From positions 3,125,501-3,189,500 of the forward strand of contig NZ_CP159992.1 of NCBI RefSeq assembly GCF_040702995.1: 64,000 nt of DNA, given 5' to 3'. Positions 1 through 9,005 of the stretch are shown in pieces. The notes under the pieces were generated by a model that saw nothing but the letters and a program-made list of their open reading frames with translations, had not been told where the DNA came from and ran no database searches. Position 1 is the stretch's first letter; each line of letters opens with the position of its first letter. This DNA comes from Paenibacillus sp. AN1007 (GTDB lineage Bacteria; Bacillota; Bacilli; Paenibacillales; Paenibacillaceae). The translations under genes and the position numbers were made by a program.

Positions 1-1495
1 GGATTTCAGACAAAACCGCGTCCAGTTCTTCTTCATGTGCTTCCAGCGCATTTGGACCCGGAAACAGCTCATGCAGCGGGAAATCAAATAATTGAATGGT
101 CACCGGGCGTCCGTCCATCATTTCAAAGAGGCTTTCAATGTCCGACTGCTGCATCGGCAGCAACCGCTCCATCCCGCGTCTGCGGTCTGCTTCTGTATTC
201 GCCATAATCATCTTTTGTACAAAGGGTTTTCTGGACGGACATAACAGCATCGTTTCTGTTGTGCAAAGACCGATTCCCTCCGCACCCCAGGCTCGTGCCT
301 GCACAGCATCTGCTGCATGTTCCACCTTCGCCAAAATGGATAAGCTCTTCACTTCATCAGCCCATTCCAGCACAACTTTCATCTCTGGCAGTTCCTGATT
401 CATACACACTGCCAAATCTTCTGGTTTCAGCCGCAGAAGGGCATCTTCTTGATCTATCAGTCCCTCGTGTACCATGTCGACTGCACTCCTCACTGCAGCA
501 ATCGGACTTACATACGCAGGTTTCACAGAATGTATCCAGATTGAACCTGAGTCCACCGTATACGTGATCTCCTGTACAGCTCCAGTGCGCTTCTCCAGAT
601 CGATGCAGATCTTCTCAAGGTCTGTATAACGTGCTGGATTATTTCTTTTTAAGTATGAGAGCGCATGCAGCATCCCCGAACGGCTTCTCGCGGGCAGGTA
701 ATCTCCAATTATGCCTTTTTGTCCCGTTTCGGGATTACGTGTATAAACGCTTCCTTTCCCCTTATAGTCAGTGTAATTACCATGCACAATGGACTGGATC
801 AGCACAGGTGCTCCCGCTGCCTCGTCTTCTAGATGTTTTTCTTTAGACCATTCCGTTCTATCATTCATCATGTTAGGGGAAGCAAGTACCGCCCGCACTG
901 CTGTTTGAAGTTGAAGATTTACATCCTGGGGAAAAGCATAACCACTTTTGACCTGAATCCGCTCTTTCCACTCAGCAATAAGCAGTTCAAGCTCCATCTC
1001 TGTAGAAACGAACCGTTTGGAATTGATGGAATGCACAGCTCTTAGATCAGGAATATCAAGGACCATTTGTCCATAATGCTGTAATGCAGCCAGATAACAT
1101 TGAAGAGCATATAACCGATTGCCTGTCTGGCGAGCGAAACCTTCAACGGTACTGTCATTCAAACCTACATAAGGTATGCGGCACGCCTCAGCAGAAGAAG
1201 CATTCACTGCCTCATCTGACTGGACCTCAAGCAGGAGCGGATTGTCTGGATCACCAAAACTCATACCGGTCTGCTGCTCAAGATACCGTACCGCGCTGCC
1301 CAGCTCTTCCATCATTTCACCGGAAAGAGGTCCTGAACGGGTACAGCATGCGCGGCAGCCATCCACTGTGACGACCATTCCCGCTGGAACAGACCATCCT
1401 GCTCGCTTCAGTTCTGCGAGAGCAGCTCCGATACTATGAGTCATTCCTTTCATCTCTGCTGTATCTTCCTCGATCAGCATTACCCGTTTAGTCAT
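1..1495 (-). CDS. Pyruvate phosphate dikinase-like protein, C-terminus beyond window
   Basis: Read on the minus strand from an ATG at 1495 with no stop before the window edge (498 codons visible). The order of conserved blocks follows pyruvate phosphate dikinase (PPDK): an N-terminal nucleotide-binding part (FGDPDNPLL, GLNDSTVEGFARQTGNR, VYTRNPETGQKG) and then the start of the C-terminal PEP/pyruvate barrel (GAEGIGLC, VTIQLFDFPLHELFP). PPDK normally makes PEP from pyruvate, ATP and phosphate through a swivelling phosphohistidine domain between these parts. That domain, with its GG-TSHAA histidine loop, is absent: LRLKPEDLAVCMNQELP runs almost directly into the barrel. The usual SVRSGA loop reads EVQSDE, and the usual GLCRTEHM reads GLCTTETM. 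It is therefore probably not an active dikinase and could be a regulatory or derived protein. Family confidence is high; function is unknown. Confidence 0.8.
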   Translation of the reverse strand, partial: MTKRVMLIEEDTAEMKGMTHSIGAALAELKRAGWSVPAGMVVTVDGCRACCTRSGPLSGEMMEELGSAVRYLEQQTGMSFGDPDNPLLLEVQSDEAVNASSAEACRIPYVGLNDSTVEGFARQTGNRLYALQCYLAALQHYGQMVLDIPDLRAVHSINSKRFVSTEMELELLIAEWKERIQVKSGYAFPQDVNLQLQTAVRAVLASPNMMNDRTEWSKEKHLEDEAAGAPVLIQSIVHGNYTDYKGKGSVYTRNPETGQKGIIGDYLPARSRSGMLHALSYLKRNNPARYTDLEKICIDLEKRTGAVQEITYTVDSGSIWIHSVKPAYVSPIAAVRSAVDMVHEGLIDQEDALLRLKPEDLAVCMNQELPEMKVVLEWADEVKSLSILAKVEHAADAVQARAWGAEGIGLCTTETMLLCPSRKPFVQKMIMANTEADRRRGMERLLPMQQSDIESLFEMMDGRPVTIQLFDFPLHELFPGPNALEAHEEELDAVLSEI

Positions 1496-2027
1496 TACAG
1501 CTCTCCCATCTGCCGTCCATGGCTGTGTTCGAAAGTCAGCTTCGCTTGGAACCTATACTGCCTTCACTCTAATGTTATGTTGTAGGAGCGTATTCAAAGA
1601 CTACAGGTTCAGCATTTTGTAATCGTTATTCCGCTTTTTTGTTATTGTTTAGATTTTTTTGCTGATCATTACTGCTTCGCTTCAAACTTATCAAGAAAAA
1701 AAGCCGTTCTTTTAAGAACGACTTTAATGAAATATGTAGATATAACCGCTGCTGCCCAAAAACATATGTTCCAAACCGCCTCAAAATCCCCTATACATTT
1801 TTGAATTAAGACATTCCAACATTTAAATTTCCCATAACGAATTGTATCACTTATGAATAAGCTGCAAAGGAAAATAGTAGCAGGAAAATAATACTAAAAT
1901 ATGTCTTCCCCATGACATACTTCCTGAAAACTTTAATTTTAATTAATAAATATTTACTATATCAACCCATTTTTAATTGTGTTAGCATAAAAACAGCAAT
2001 AAATAAACCAGTTTTTAGGAGGTTAAT
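1496..2027. other. Intergenic region, 532 bp
   Basis: AT-rich spacer between the start of the minus-strand PPDK-like gene and the plus-strand secreted-protein gene. It should hold both divergent promoters, but I could not pick convincing -35/-10 pairs. The only clear structure is the hairpin at 1695-1723. I see no credible coding sequence. Confidence 0.5.
1695..1723 (-). terminator. Possible minus-strand terminator
   Basis: CGTTCTT and AAGAACG form a short stem with a 2-base loop. On the minus strand the hairpin is followed by a run of T. No minus-strand gene lies immediately to its right, so it may end antisense or small-RNA transcription, or be incidental. Confidence 0.4.
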
Positions 2028-2846
2028 ATGAAAAGAAGAAATATACTGCTCAGCTTTTCGCTAACGACGCTTTTATTTTTAACTTCAGCTGCTGGTGCGT
2101 TTGCTTCATCTTCTGAAGTTGAGGTGCAGTCCATTCCTGATCGTCTCCCCGTGCCAGAAGGCTATGAATTAATTCAAGATTTCGAACCAAAGCAGGAAAG
2201 TGGTAAAAGCAACGTGCAAATTGAAGCTGCTGTCTCTGCTACGCCAATGACCTTCGGAATTCAATCAACTGAAGCTGCTGATGAATCAGAACAGATTGAT
2301 TATGAAGTCATCGAGAACACAACCAAGCATTATCAAGATTCGAAGAACGTTAAAACAAACGAAACTCTGTCACAGTATAGAGCTGACGTTACTTTAGCAG
2401 CCGTTAATCGCCAAATGGGAGGCAACACTACGGACGCAAACCAATTAATAAAAGTAACGGTGACCGTCTTTTATCATGAAGTGACCAAGGGCTCACAGAC
2501 TTTTGTAGGTCTAGATAAAGTATATTACAGATATGATAAAGGAAGTAAATACAGCAGTTCTAAAGTGTTCTACGGGAATCGGTATGGTGGCGATCTGCTC
2601 CAAACTGGACCTGGAATTAATGGAACCGCCGTTCTTGAAAGAGAACCTCTCGTTTATATTATTGAAAAGATTACCTTGGGTCAGACTTATATGAGACAGC
2701 CATTCCCTAATGTAGATGAAGTTCTTGTAGGCGGACTGCTTACGGAGATGGGAGTGAAAACGCAATCCAGATGGTATGATCACAACTCCAAACTTTTGTT
2801 TAATCTTGATTTGAATGCCTTGATTCAAGGTAAAGTAACACCTTAG
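2028..2846 (+). CDS. Secreted protein of unknown function
   Basis: 272 residues. The ATG follows a good ribosome site (AGGAGGTTAAT). The N-terminus is a classical signal peptide: MKRR, a hydrophobic core, and a likely cleavage after AFA at residue 27. The mature protein begins with an acidic, low-complexity stretch and continues into a soluble domain rich in Tyr and Val with no membrane segment, lipobox or Cys pair. I do not recognise the family. It is monocistronic: intergenic space lies on both sides and a strong terminator follows at 2911. It is probably released outside the cell or held in the wall; no enzymatic motif was seen. Confidence 0.75.
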   Translation: MKRRNILLSFSLTTLLFLTSAAGAFASSSEVEVQSIPDRLPVPEGYELIQDFEPKQESGKSNVQIEAAVSATPMTFGIQSTEAADESEQIDYEVIENTTKHYQDSKNVKTNETLSQYRADVTLAAVNRQMGGNTTDANQLIKVTVTVFYHEVTKGSQTFVGLDKVYYRYDKGSKYSSSKVFYGNRYGGDLLQTGPGINGTAVLEREPLVYIIEKITLGQTYMRQPFPNVDEVLVGGLLTEMGVKTQSRWYDHNSKLLFNLDLNALIQGKVTP

Positions 2847-2910
2847 TTATTACGGGGCTGTTTCAAGACTCTTCAAACAAACCTTGGTGAAGAGCACTAA
2901 CACGGATACA

Positions 2911-2964
2911 TCCAAACCGGACAAAGCAGAGGTTTATCCTCGTTTGTCCGGTTTGGATTTTTTT
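2911..2964 (+). terminator. Strong intrinsic terminator of the secreted-protein gene
   Basis: A 15-bp perfect stem (TCCAAACCGGACAAA paired with TTTGTCCGGTTTGGA) carries an inner GAGG/CCTC helix and is followed directly by seven T. It lies 65 bases downstream of the plus-strand stop. Confidence 0.9.
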
Positions 2965-3150
2965 CTATTGCCGCTTTTTTGAACAGATTGTGAGCAGGGC
3001 AAAGCCACCCGACCTCTATGTTTTCTTTTTACAGGTCACGAAGCAGGAATCTTCAGAAGCCCCGATTGTTATTAATTTGCCCAAACACACGTTCATGCTC
3101 AATCATTATAGCCGGTTGAGCCTGGCTGGATTATCAGGGAAAGGGTCCAC
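2965..3150. other. Spacer with a possible degenerate coding tail
   Basis: Between the terminator and the stop of the FAD oxidoreductase. On the plus strand a frame open from about GTG 2990 to a TAG ending at 3154 gives about 54 residues containing QESSEAPIVINLPKH and LSLAGLSGKG. No ribosome site precedes it and the terminator lies upstream, so it may be the remnant of a gene end or chance. Confidence 0.3.
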
Positions 3151-4737
3151 TTAGGCTTCCAGTTCCTCTTTGGTCCAGTGCAGCTGGACGCCGAGGGCAA
3201 TCAGCTGCTGCTGATAGGCCTCAAGATGCGCGGCTGACTCCCTGACCTTAGCTGGCTCTACCTGCTGCTTGATAGAATAGGCCGCGAGCGTTCCCGCCGC
3301 TTCGCCGATATTCCATTCGGTCGGATGCAGACGGTAGCAGCCGTTCGCAATCTGGGTCATGGATATGTTCTTGCAGGCCGGGAGCAGGTTCTTGACCCGC
3401 ACCGGAATCAAAGCGCCCAGCGGAATCTCGTAAGGATGATTCGGAATATAGAAAGTCCGCTGGCTTACCGTGGTAGGATGTAGATCTAGATGATAGCTGC
3501 CTACGCCGACGCTGTCCTCATAACGCTTCGGTCCTTCCGGACCGCGCAGCTCCTTGCTCACATCCTGCTCGGCTATCGTGTACAGGCCGCAGATGCGCCG
3601 GGATTCCCGGATGTAAGGTGCCTTGGCCAATCCATCCTCTGTGCCGAGCACATCCCCGCGCAGCCGCACGCCCGGGTAGCCCTTCCCGCCGTCCAGGCGG
3701 GGCGCTTCGGTCTGAAGCCAGTACACGAGTGAGAGGGTGAGCTGCCGTGCTCCCTCCAGGTGCCGGTCCCGTTCCTCCGGCGATACGCCGATAATGGGTC
3801 CGGCATAATAATCGTTCAGCGCCCAGTTCAGCAGCGTGACTTCGCCATCATTTAACGGCTCGGTCCAGATGGCCGGGTCCACGATCCGCCGATAATCCCA
3901 CAAAGAGACAATTCCCTGATCATTCGGGAACATCGTGAACTGCTTTAACTTGCGCGTATCTTCAGCATCCGAAGCGAACCAGCTCAAGATCGGATACTGC
4001 GAAAACGTTGGGACATATTCGCGCCAGTAATCATAATCTCTTGGGCGCGGAATCGTGTAGTCCCCGCCCTCCACATAGTCTACAGCCGCCACATGAGTGA
4101 TAGACTGCATATCGAGCGGGTCCGCTGCCTCCAATGCATGAGGCTCCCCTGTCTCGCTGCGGGCTTCTGCGCCGCTGACATGCTCGACTCCAGCAAGCGG
4201 CAGCAGATCGCCGCATTCTGTGGCATCCAGATAGTAGTCTCCGCACAACCGGAGCAGGTTCCCCCCCATCCCCTGCCGGACAGTGACTCCAGTAATATGA
4301 TCCCCTTCAGTATCAGCAGCCACTGGCACCGTATAATATAACACCTCGATCCGCCCGGTGTTCACATACGGAGCCAGCATCTCGTGGAGAACAGCCAGCG
4401 CCACCTTCGGTTCATGCGCCAACCGGCTGACCCAGCCGTTCCCGGGATTCAGCACGGGATTACTCCGAGCTTCATCCGTAAGCGGATAATTTCGCCTGTA
4501 ATAGTCCCTGACCCTGCTTCGAAACTCCTGGTATGCTGCCGTGCTGCCCGATTGCTCAATCCAGCGGTGCTCATCCGGTGGTACAGCCTGCGAAGTTAAC
4601 TGCCCGCCCAGCCAGTCTGTCTCCTCCGTAACAAGCACGTGCAGCCCTGCCTTGGCAGCGGCCAGCGCAGCCGCCGTTCCGCCGAGGCCGCCACCGATAA
4701 TAACAACATCCGAACGCATCTCCTCTCCACTAGCCAT
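3151..4737 (-). CDS. FAD-dependent oxidoreductase (FAD_oxidored family)
   Basis: 528 residues. The N-terminus has a Rossmann FAD-binding fold with VVIIGGGLGGTAAALAAAKAG, then an acidic end of strand 2 and DWLGGQL. DATECGDLLPLAGVEH in the middle and NGCYRLHPTEWNIGEAAGTLAAY near the C-terminus are typical of the FAD_oxidored (PF12831-type) family. The substrate is unknown. The ATG at 4737 has AAGGAGG nine bases upstream and overlaps the stop of the ROK kinase gene by 8 bases, so the two are translationally coupled; an internal ATG at 4719 is a weaker choice. No signal peptide, so cytosolic. By context it probably oxidises a sugar or a released aglycone in the amino-sugar locus. Confidence 0.85.
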   Translation of the reverse strand: MASGEEMRSDVVIIGGGLGGTAAALAAAKAGLHVLVTEETDWLGGQLTSQAVPPDEHRWIEQSGSTAAYQEFRSRVRDYYRRNYPLTDEARSNPVLNPGNGWVSRLAHEPKVALAVLHEMLAPYVNTGRIEVLYYTVPVAADTEGDHITGVTVRQGMGGNLLRLCGDYYLDATECGDLLPLAGVEHVSGAEARSETGEPHALEAADPLDMQSITHVAAVDYVEGGDYTIPRPRDYDYWREYVPTFSQYPILSWFASDAEDTRKLKQFTMFPNDQGIVSLWDYRRIVDPAIWTEPLNDGEVTLLNWALNDYYAGPIIGVSPEERDRHLEGARQLTLSLVYWLQTEAPRLDGGKGYPGVRLRGDVLGTEDGLAKAPYIRESRRICGLYTIAEQDVSKELRGPEGPKRYEDSVGVGSYHLDLHPTTVSQRTFYIPNHPYEIPLGALIPVRVKNLLPACKNISMTQIANGCYRLHPTEWNIGEAAGTLAAYSIKQQVEPAKVRESAAHLEAYQQQLIALGVQLHWTKEELEA

Positions 4738-5683
4738 GTTCCCTGTCCTCCTTGTCCCGGCAGGTATCCCCGCCTCTGCCTACCTCAATTCGGTGCAGCC
4801 GCTCCTGTGCCAGACGGACCGCGCCGAAACATCCGGCCTGGCTGCCCAGCTTCGCCGGCACGATCCGGCCAGCCAGTTTTTCGCCTGCCTTAGCCACCAG
4901 CAGCGGCCACCAGACGGCGCGGCTCTGGATAACGCCTCCGCCAATAATAATCGACTCGGGGTCTATCGCCGCCCCGATATTAGCTGTCACCTGCGCCAAA
5001 TAAGCAGTAAAGCGCTCCAGCACCGCCAGCGCAGCTGCATCGCCCTGCTCAGCTGCTGCCATAACCTCACGGCCGTGCGTATATTCCCGGCCGGTCTTCT
5101 CCTTTGCCAGCCGCAGCAGCGCCCGGCCGGACACATATTGCTCCACGCAGCCCAGCTTTCCGCAATTACAGGGGCAGCCATCCGGCACCAGCACCGTGTG
5201 GCCCCAGTCGCCCCCGCTCCAAGCGGCTCCGCGCAGCAGCAGCCCGTCCGCCATATTGGCCCCACCGACCCCGGTGCCCAGAGTGAGCATGACCAGGTTC
5301 GGCCGGCCGCGTCCGGCGCCCAGCCAGGCCTCTCCCAGCAGCGCGGCGTTAGCATCATTATCGGCCGCCGCAGGACGGCCAGAGGCAGCTTCGGCCCACT
5401 GCGTAAGCTGCACTCCTTGCCAGCCGGGCAGATTATCGGTGGCGTAAACCACCTCGCCAGAGTCTGTGTTGATCCGGCCCGCCGAAGCAATCCCCACTGC
5501 CTTCACCCCAGGATGCCCCGCGAGCAGTTCCTCCACGAGGCTGTAGAGCTGGCCCAGAATCGAATCCCGGCCCAGCCGGGCCTCCGTATCGCGAACGGCT
5601 TCCGCTAGAACGGTCCCCTCTTCATCGGTCACAAGCCCCTTGATACTTGTCCCCCCGATATCCACACCTATGAATTGCTGCAT
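4730..5683 (-). CDS. ROK-family sugar kinase, possible N-acetylmannosamine kinase
   Basis: 317 residues from the ATG at 5683, which has GGAGG eight bases upstream; a GTG at 5698 in the same frame lacks such a site. It has the ATP-binding start GVDIGGTSIKG, the catalytic DNDANAA, LGTGVGG, and the zinc-binding ROK signature CPCNCGKLGCVEQYVSGRA. ROK kinases phosphorylate glucose, GlcNAc or ManNAc at O6. With NanE nearby, ManNAc to ManNAc-6-phosphate is the most economical guess, but sequence alone cannot separate it from glucokinase or GlcNAc kinase. It heads a two-gene unit with the FAD oxidoreductase and is separated from the upstream regulator by 226 bases that carry a candidate operator. Confidence 0.9.
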   Translation of the reverse strand: MQQFIGVDIGGTSIKGLVTDEEGTVLAEAVRDTEARLGRDSILGQLYSLVEELLAGHPGVKAVGIASAGRINTDSGEVVYATDNLPGWQGVQLTQWAEAASGRPAAADNDANAALLGEAWLGAGRGRPNLVMLTLGTGVGGANMADGLLLRGAAWSGGDWGHTVLVPDGCPCNCGKLGCVEQYVSGRALLRLAKEKTGREYTHGREVMAAAEQGDAAALAVLERFTAYLAQVTANIGAAIDPESIIIGGGVIQSRAVWWPLLVAKAGEKLAGRIVPAKLGSQAGCFGAVRLAQERLHRIEVGRGGDTCRDKEDREHG

Positions 5684-5777
5684 TCGCACCGCCTCCACTA
5701 CTGCGTCTGTATCCTGCAGAAACGGCTTTACAATCCTTTTGGGGATAGTACCGTTTCAGCTCTTAAGTGTCGTCATG

Positions 5778-5795
5778 AAGAGTAATGATACTCTT
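5778..5795. promoter_or_regulatory. Candidate operator upstream of the ROK kinase
   Basis: A perfect 7-bp inverted repeat AAGAGTA-ATGA-TACTCTT in the 226-base gap between the RpiR gene and the ROK gene, about 95 bases upstream of the kinase start. It has the size of a dimer-binding site, and the neighbouring RpiR regulator is the natural candidate. I did not find a second copy upstream of the ABC operon. Confidence 0.4.
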
Positions 5796-5909
5796 TATCC
5801 TATTTCTATTCAGTTTTCAGACTCTACGAACTCTAAATTTCTCACGCTGTTCCCTTAACCGGCCGGTATATTGGTGCATCATTTGTTATCGTTTCATTGC
5901 TCCCGCACT

Positions 5910-6743
5910 TTAATATATCCGGTCAATAACTGCCCGGGCAGTCAGCTCCTTCATCCGCTTGGTCTCTTCTCCATGCAGACGCTCCAGTCCCTGGCAGAGC
6001 AGGTCAATGATGAACAGTTGTGAGATCTTAGCCCCCACAGATCCGCCCTCCAGCGGCGACTCCTTCCCGGCGGTCAGCAGTACAATGTCGGCAATGGAAG
6101 CAATCGGCGACTTCGCATAATTGGTCATGGCAATGATCTTGGCCCCGTTCTGCTTCGCCTTCATCAGCATGTCATTCGTATCCAGCGTGCTGCCGGAGAC
6201 ACTGATCCCCACCGCAACGTCCCCCTCCCCCATCGTAACTGCCATCATCGACTGGATGTGGCTGTCGGAATTTGCTTCAACCCGCCGCCCGATACGCAGG
6301 AAGCGGTTCTTGGCTTCCAGTGCTGTAATTCCTGAAGAACCTACGCCGAAGAACTGGACAACCCGCGCCTGGTCCAGATCGTCTACGGCCTGCTGCAGCT
6401 GCTCCCGGTCAAGCATGCCCAGGCTGGATTGCAGCACACCAACCATCGAGGCATACAGATGGTCAGCATAGTCACCTTCGCCTGCCCCCTGCTCGCCATG
6501 ATGCTGGGCCTGACGCTTTGGCAGTCCCTGGGCCAGCATAAGCTTGAAATCTTGATATCCTTTGAAGCCGATCTTGCGGCAGAAGCGCATCACCGTAGTC
6601 TCGCCCGTTCCGGCGAAGTCAGCCAACTCGGTGACTGACAGATAGATCAGATTGTCCGGGTGCTCCAGCACACAACGGGCAACCTTTTGTTCTGATTTGG
6701 TCATTGAAGGATAATACGTATTAATTCGGTCATTCATTTCCAT
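5910..6743 (-). CDS. RpiR/MurR-family transcriptional regulator
   Basis: 277 residues. An N-terminal winged-helix domain (MTKSEQKVARCVLEHPD, TTVMRFCRKIGFKGYQDFK) is followed by a SIS phosphosugar-binding domain (FFGVGSSGITALEAKNRFLRIG, AVGISVSGSTLDT, AKIIAMTNY). Regulators of this type repress or activate amino-sugar genes and sense sugar phosphates, for example ManNAc-6-P or MurNAc-6-P. The ATG at 6743 has GAGG ten bases upstream and overlaps the end of nanE by 14 bases, so it is the last gene of the ABC-GH84 operon and probably controls that operon and the downstream kinase unit. Confidence 0.9.
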   Translation of the reverse strand: MEMNDRINTYYPSMTKSEQKVARCVLEHPDNLIYLSVTELADFAGTGETTVMRFCRKIGFKGYQDFKLMLAQGLPKRQAQHHGEQGAGEGDYADHLYASMVGVLQSSLGMLDREQLQQAVDDLDQARVVQFFGVGSSGITALEAKNRFLRIGRRVEANSDSHIQSMMAVTMGEGDVAVGISVSGSTLDTNDMLMKAKQNGAKIIAMTNYAKSPIASIADIVLLTAGKESPLEGGSVGAKISQLFIIDLLCQGLERLHGEETKRMKELTARAVIDRIY

Positions 6744-7479
6744 TGCGGTTCATCCTCACTTTTCTCGCCGCTGCTGCGAACGGCTGGGTAATCAGCTGCG
6801 GCCGGGTAATGGCCGAGCCTACCACCACCGCGTAGGCTCCCAGGTCCAGCGCAGCTTCAACCTGGGCGGGCTGGCTGATCCGGCCTTCGGCAATGACCGG
6901 AATATTCAGCCGCCGGGCAGCCTGTTCCAGCAGCTCTAGATTCGGTTCCTTCTGCTGCCGCGAATACGGCGTATACCCCGACAAGGTGGTCGAGACACAG
7001 CTGACCCCCAGCTTTTCGGCATAGACCGCTTCCTCCAGCGTAGAAATATCCGCCATGGAAGCGGCCGGGCTTCTTCCCAGCAGGTCTATGATCTGCTCCA
7101 ATGTACACCCCCCCGGACGCTTCTGCAGGGTTCCGTCAAAAGCAATAATATCAGCTCCGGCTTCCAACAGCTCTTCTATCTCCCGCAGTGTAGGCGTAAT
7201 GTAGACAGCGGAACCAGGGTAATCACGCTTCACGATGCCGATCACCGGCAGCGAAACCGCCTGCTTGATCGCCCTTACGTCTGCCGCCCCGTTCGCCCGG
7301 ATGGCGATAGCTCCTCCCTCCGCAGCCGCTGCGGCCATCCGGGCCATGATCTCCGACCCGTGCAGCGGCTCACCCGGCAGCGCCTGGCAGGAGACAACTA
7401 ATCCGAGGTGCAGGCTTTCTATTATACTTTTGCTCAGGGTCCCCACCCTCTCTCTTATATTATAATCAGTCTGCTTCAA
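6730..7479 (-). CDS. nanE: N-acetylmannosamine-6-phosphate 2-epimerase NanE
   Basis: 249 residues with the NanE TIM-barrel signature: LVVSCQALPGEPLHGS near the start, IAIRANG, GIVKRDYPGS with the catalytic Lys at about residue 84, MADIST, VSTTLSGYT and VIAEGRIS. It converts ManNAc-6-P to GlcNAc-6-P in the cytosol. The open frame begins at a TTG (7479) that overlaps the stop of the DUF4127 gene by 4 bases. No clear ribosome site precedes it, and a GTG at 7446 is an alternative, so the first residues are uncertain. No sialic-acid lyase (NanA), NagA or NagB is in the window, so these steps must be encoded elsewhere or the substrate is ManNAc or a ManNAc conjugate. Confidence 0.93.
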   Translation of the reverse strand: MKQTDYNIRERVGTLSKSIIESLHLGLVVSCQALPGEPLHGSEIMARMAAAAAEGGAIAIRANGAADVRAIKQAVSLPVIGIVKRDYPGSAVYITPTLREIEELLEAGADIIAFDGTLQKRPGGCTLEQIIDLLGRSPAASMADISTLEEAVYAEKLGVSCVSTTLSGYTPYSRQQKEPNLELLEQAARRLNIPVIAEGRISQPAQVEAALDLGAYAVVVGSAITRPQLITQPFAAAARKVRMNRNGNE

Positions 7480-9005
7480 CCGGACACATACTGTACAGAT
7501 AAGCCCACCTCAAACATCCGGTTCCACGGCATATAGCAGTCGGTAATCTTTATGCTTCCCTCCGGACTGTCGATCCGCAGCGCCAATTCCTCGCTCAACC
7601 TTTCCTGTACACGGGCAGCCACACGGCCGCGCGGCCCGTCAAGCTCATATTTGCCGTAACCCATCTCCTGCACGGGGCCCTCACTAAGCTCTCCCCGCAC
7701 AACCGAGCAGTAGCAGACATCCTCCGCGTATCGGAGTGCCAGAAAATCCAGATGCGCCTGTGTCCGACCGCATTGCAGATAGATCACCGCTTGGGAGATG
7801 ACGGTTCCGAGTGAGTTCGAGCTTGTGTTCCAGCCAGCGTAACCGGCCAGGTCGAACAGTATGTTCTTCTGACGCAGCATTTTGACCAGCTTCTGGTCGC
7901 CTCCATTGGCATAGCCGACATCGGCTACAGCTACCGGAATCTTCTTGTGCCGCAGCAAGTATGCACCATATTCCACCAGTTCCATCAGGTTCCGGTGTAT
8001 ATCATAGCTGAAATAAGCATGATGCTGCGATACCGCCTCCGCCATCGTCTCGCCCGGTGTGCTGATCAGCAGGACCAGATCCGCCTCTGCAGCGCTGGAC
8101 GCGATCAGCCCGCCTGCGGCCAGAATCTGATACTTCAGCGTCTCATAGAAGAAACGGTCCTCGAACAGCGGCGTCACGAATGCACCCTGCACAGCGGACA
8201 AACGCGGGTAGATCAGCGGCCTCCGCCCTTCGGCCATGTTCAACATCCGGGCAAGCAGCGTACAGCCCACCTCATCTGCTCCCGGATACATATACACCTT
8301 AAGCTCCAGATCAAGCGCCATGATCCGCGCCCGTACCTTCTCTTGATCTTTGGCGGTATGCCCGTATGGAGCCGAGTCATCTTGCGGCACAATCATGAAG
8401 TCAATCACTCCGTCCCGGACCAGTTCCAGCGCTTGCTTGTTGGCTTCAATATTAACGGCTCTGCGGCCGAGATAATCCTGCAGCACTGCGGCCGGGAGCC
8501 GCTGATCAATATCGGCCAGCTCACGGATTTCCTCGTCGGTGGCAATTCCAAGCTCCAGCCGGTGGCCGATAAAGCCTTTGCGGAAGATCTCCCGGCCCCA
8601 GTGGGCATAATAATCCGGCTCCTCGTCTGATAGAGAATACTGCGGACAGCGCATAATCAGCTGGAACGCATACAGCTTAAGCTGCGGATAGCGCCGCTTG
8701 ATCTCCCGCAGCTGCTCCAGACGGGCGTCCAGTTCATCGGGCTTCAGTCCATGCAGCCTTGACGGAATGATCCCGCCGTAGAGCAGCGTATCCAGCGCGA
8801 CTACTGCGCTGTCCGCTCCTTCACAGGCAGCCTCGAACCAGGACCACAACTGTTCTACATCACCTGGTCGCTTCTTCAGCCCCATGATTACGGCAGGCGG
8901 GCGCTCCACTATATAATCTGTTCCCTGGGCCAGCAGATAAGGGAATTCATAATTGCAGGGCCGCTCATCCAGCGGGACCAAGATCAATTTCCTAGGCTTC
9001 GTCAT
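7476..9005 (-). CDS. DUF4127 family protein
   Basis: 509 residues from the ATG at 9005, which has GGAGGAGAACGGAC just upstream and begins MTKPRKLILVPLDERPCNYE. The VPLDERPCN start, the LDTLLYGGIIPSR block, PQDDSAPYGHTAKD and VADVGYANGGD mark the DUF4127 family, which has no established function that I know. The DDSAPYGHTA block has several conserved polar residues that could form an active site. No signal peptide, so cytosolic. The start overlaps the end of the GH84 gene by 14 bases and its stop overlaps nanE by 4, so the protein is made together with an amino-sugar hydrolase and epimerase. A role in handling the imported N-acetylhexosamine compound is inference. Confidence 0.85.
   Translation of the reverse strand: MTKPRKLILVPLDERPCNYEFPYLLAQGTDYIVERPPAVIMGLKKRPGDVEQLWSWFEAACEGADSAVVALDTLLYGGIIPSRLHGLKPDELDARLEQLREIKRRYPQLKLYAFQLIMRCPQYSLSDEEPDYYAHWGREIFRKGFIGHRLELGIATDEEIRELADIDQRLPAAVLQDYLGRRAVNIEANKQALELVRDGVIDFMIVPQDDSAPYGHTAKDQEKVRARIMALDLELKVYMYPGADEVGCTLLARMLNMAEGRRPLIYPRLSAVQGAFVTPLFEDRFFYETLKYQILAAGGLIASSAAEADLVLLISTPGETMAEAVSQHHAYFSYDIHRNLMELVEYGAYLLRHKKIPVAVADVGYANGGDQKLVKMLRQKNILFDLAGYAGWNTSSNSLGTVISQAVIYLQCGRTQAHLDFLALRYAEDVCYCSVVRGELSEGPVQEMGYGKYELDGPRGRVAARVQERLSEELALRIDSPEGSIKITDCYMPWNRMFEVGLSVQYVSG

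Noticed and set aside
4541..5608. Long plus-strand open frame across the ROK kinase and FAD oxidoreductase genes
   Set aside because: It is antisense to two well-recognised enzymes in GC-rich DNA, where such shadow frames are common. It has no ribosome site or domain.
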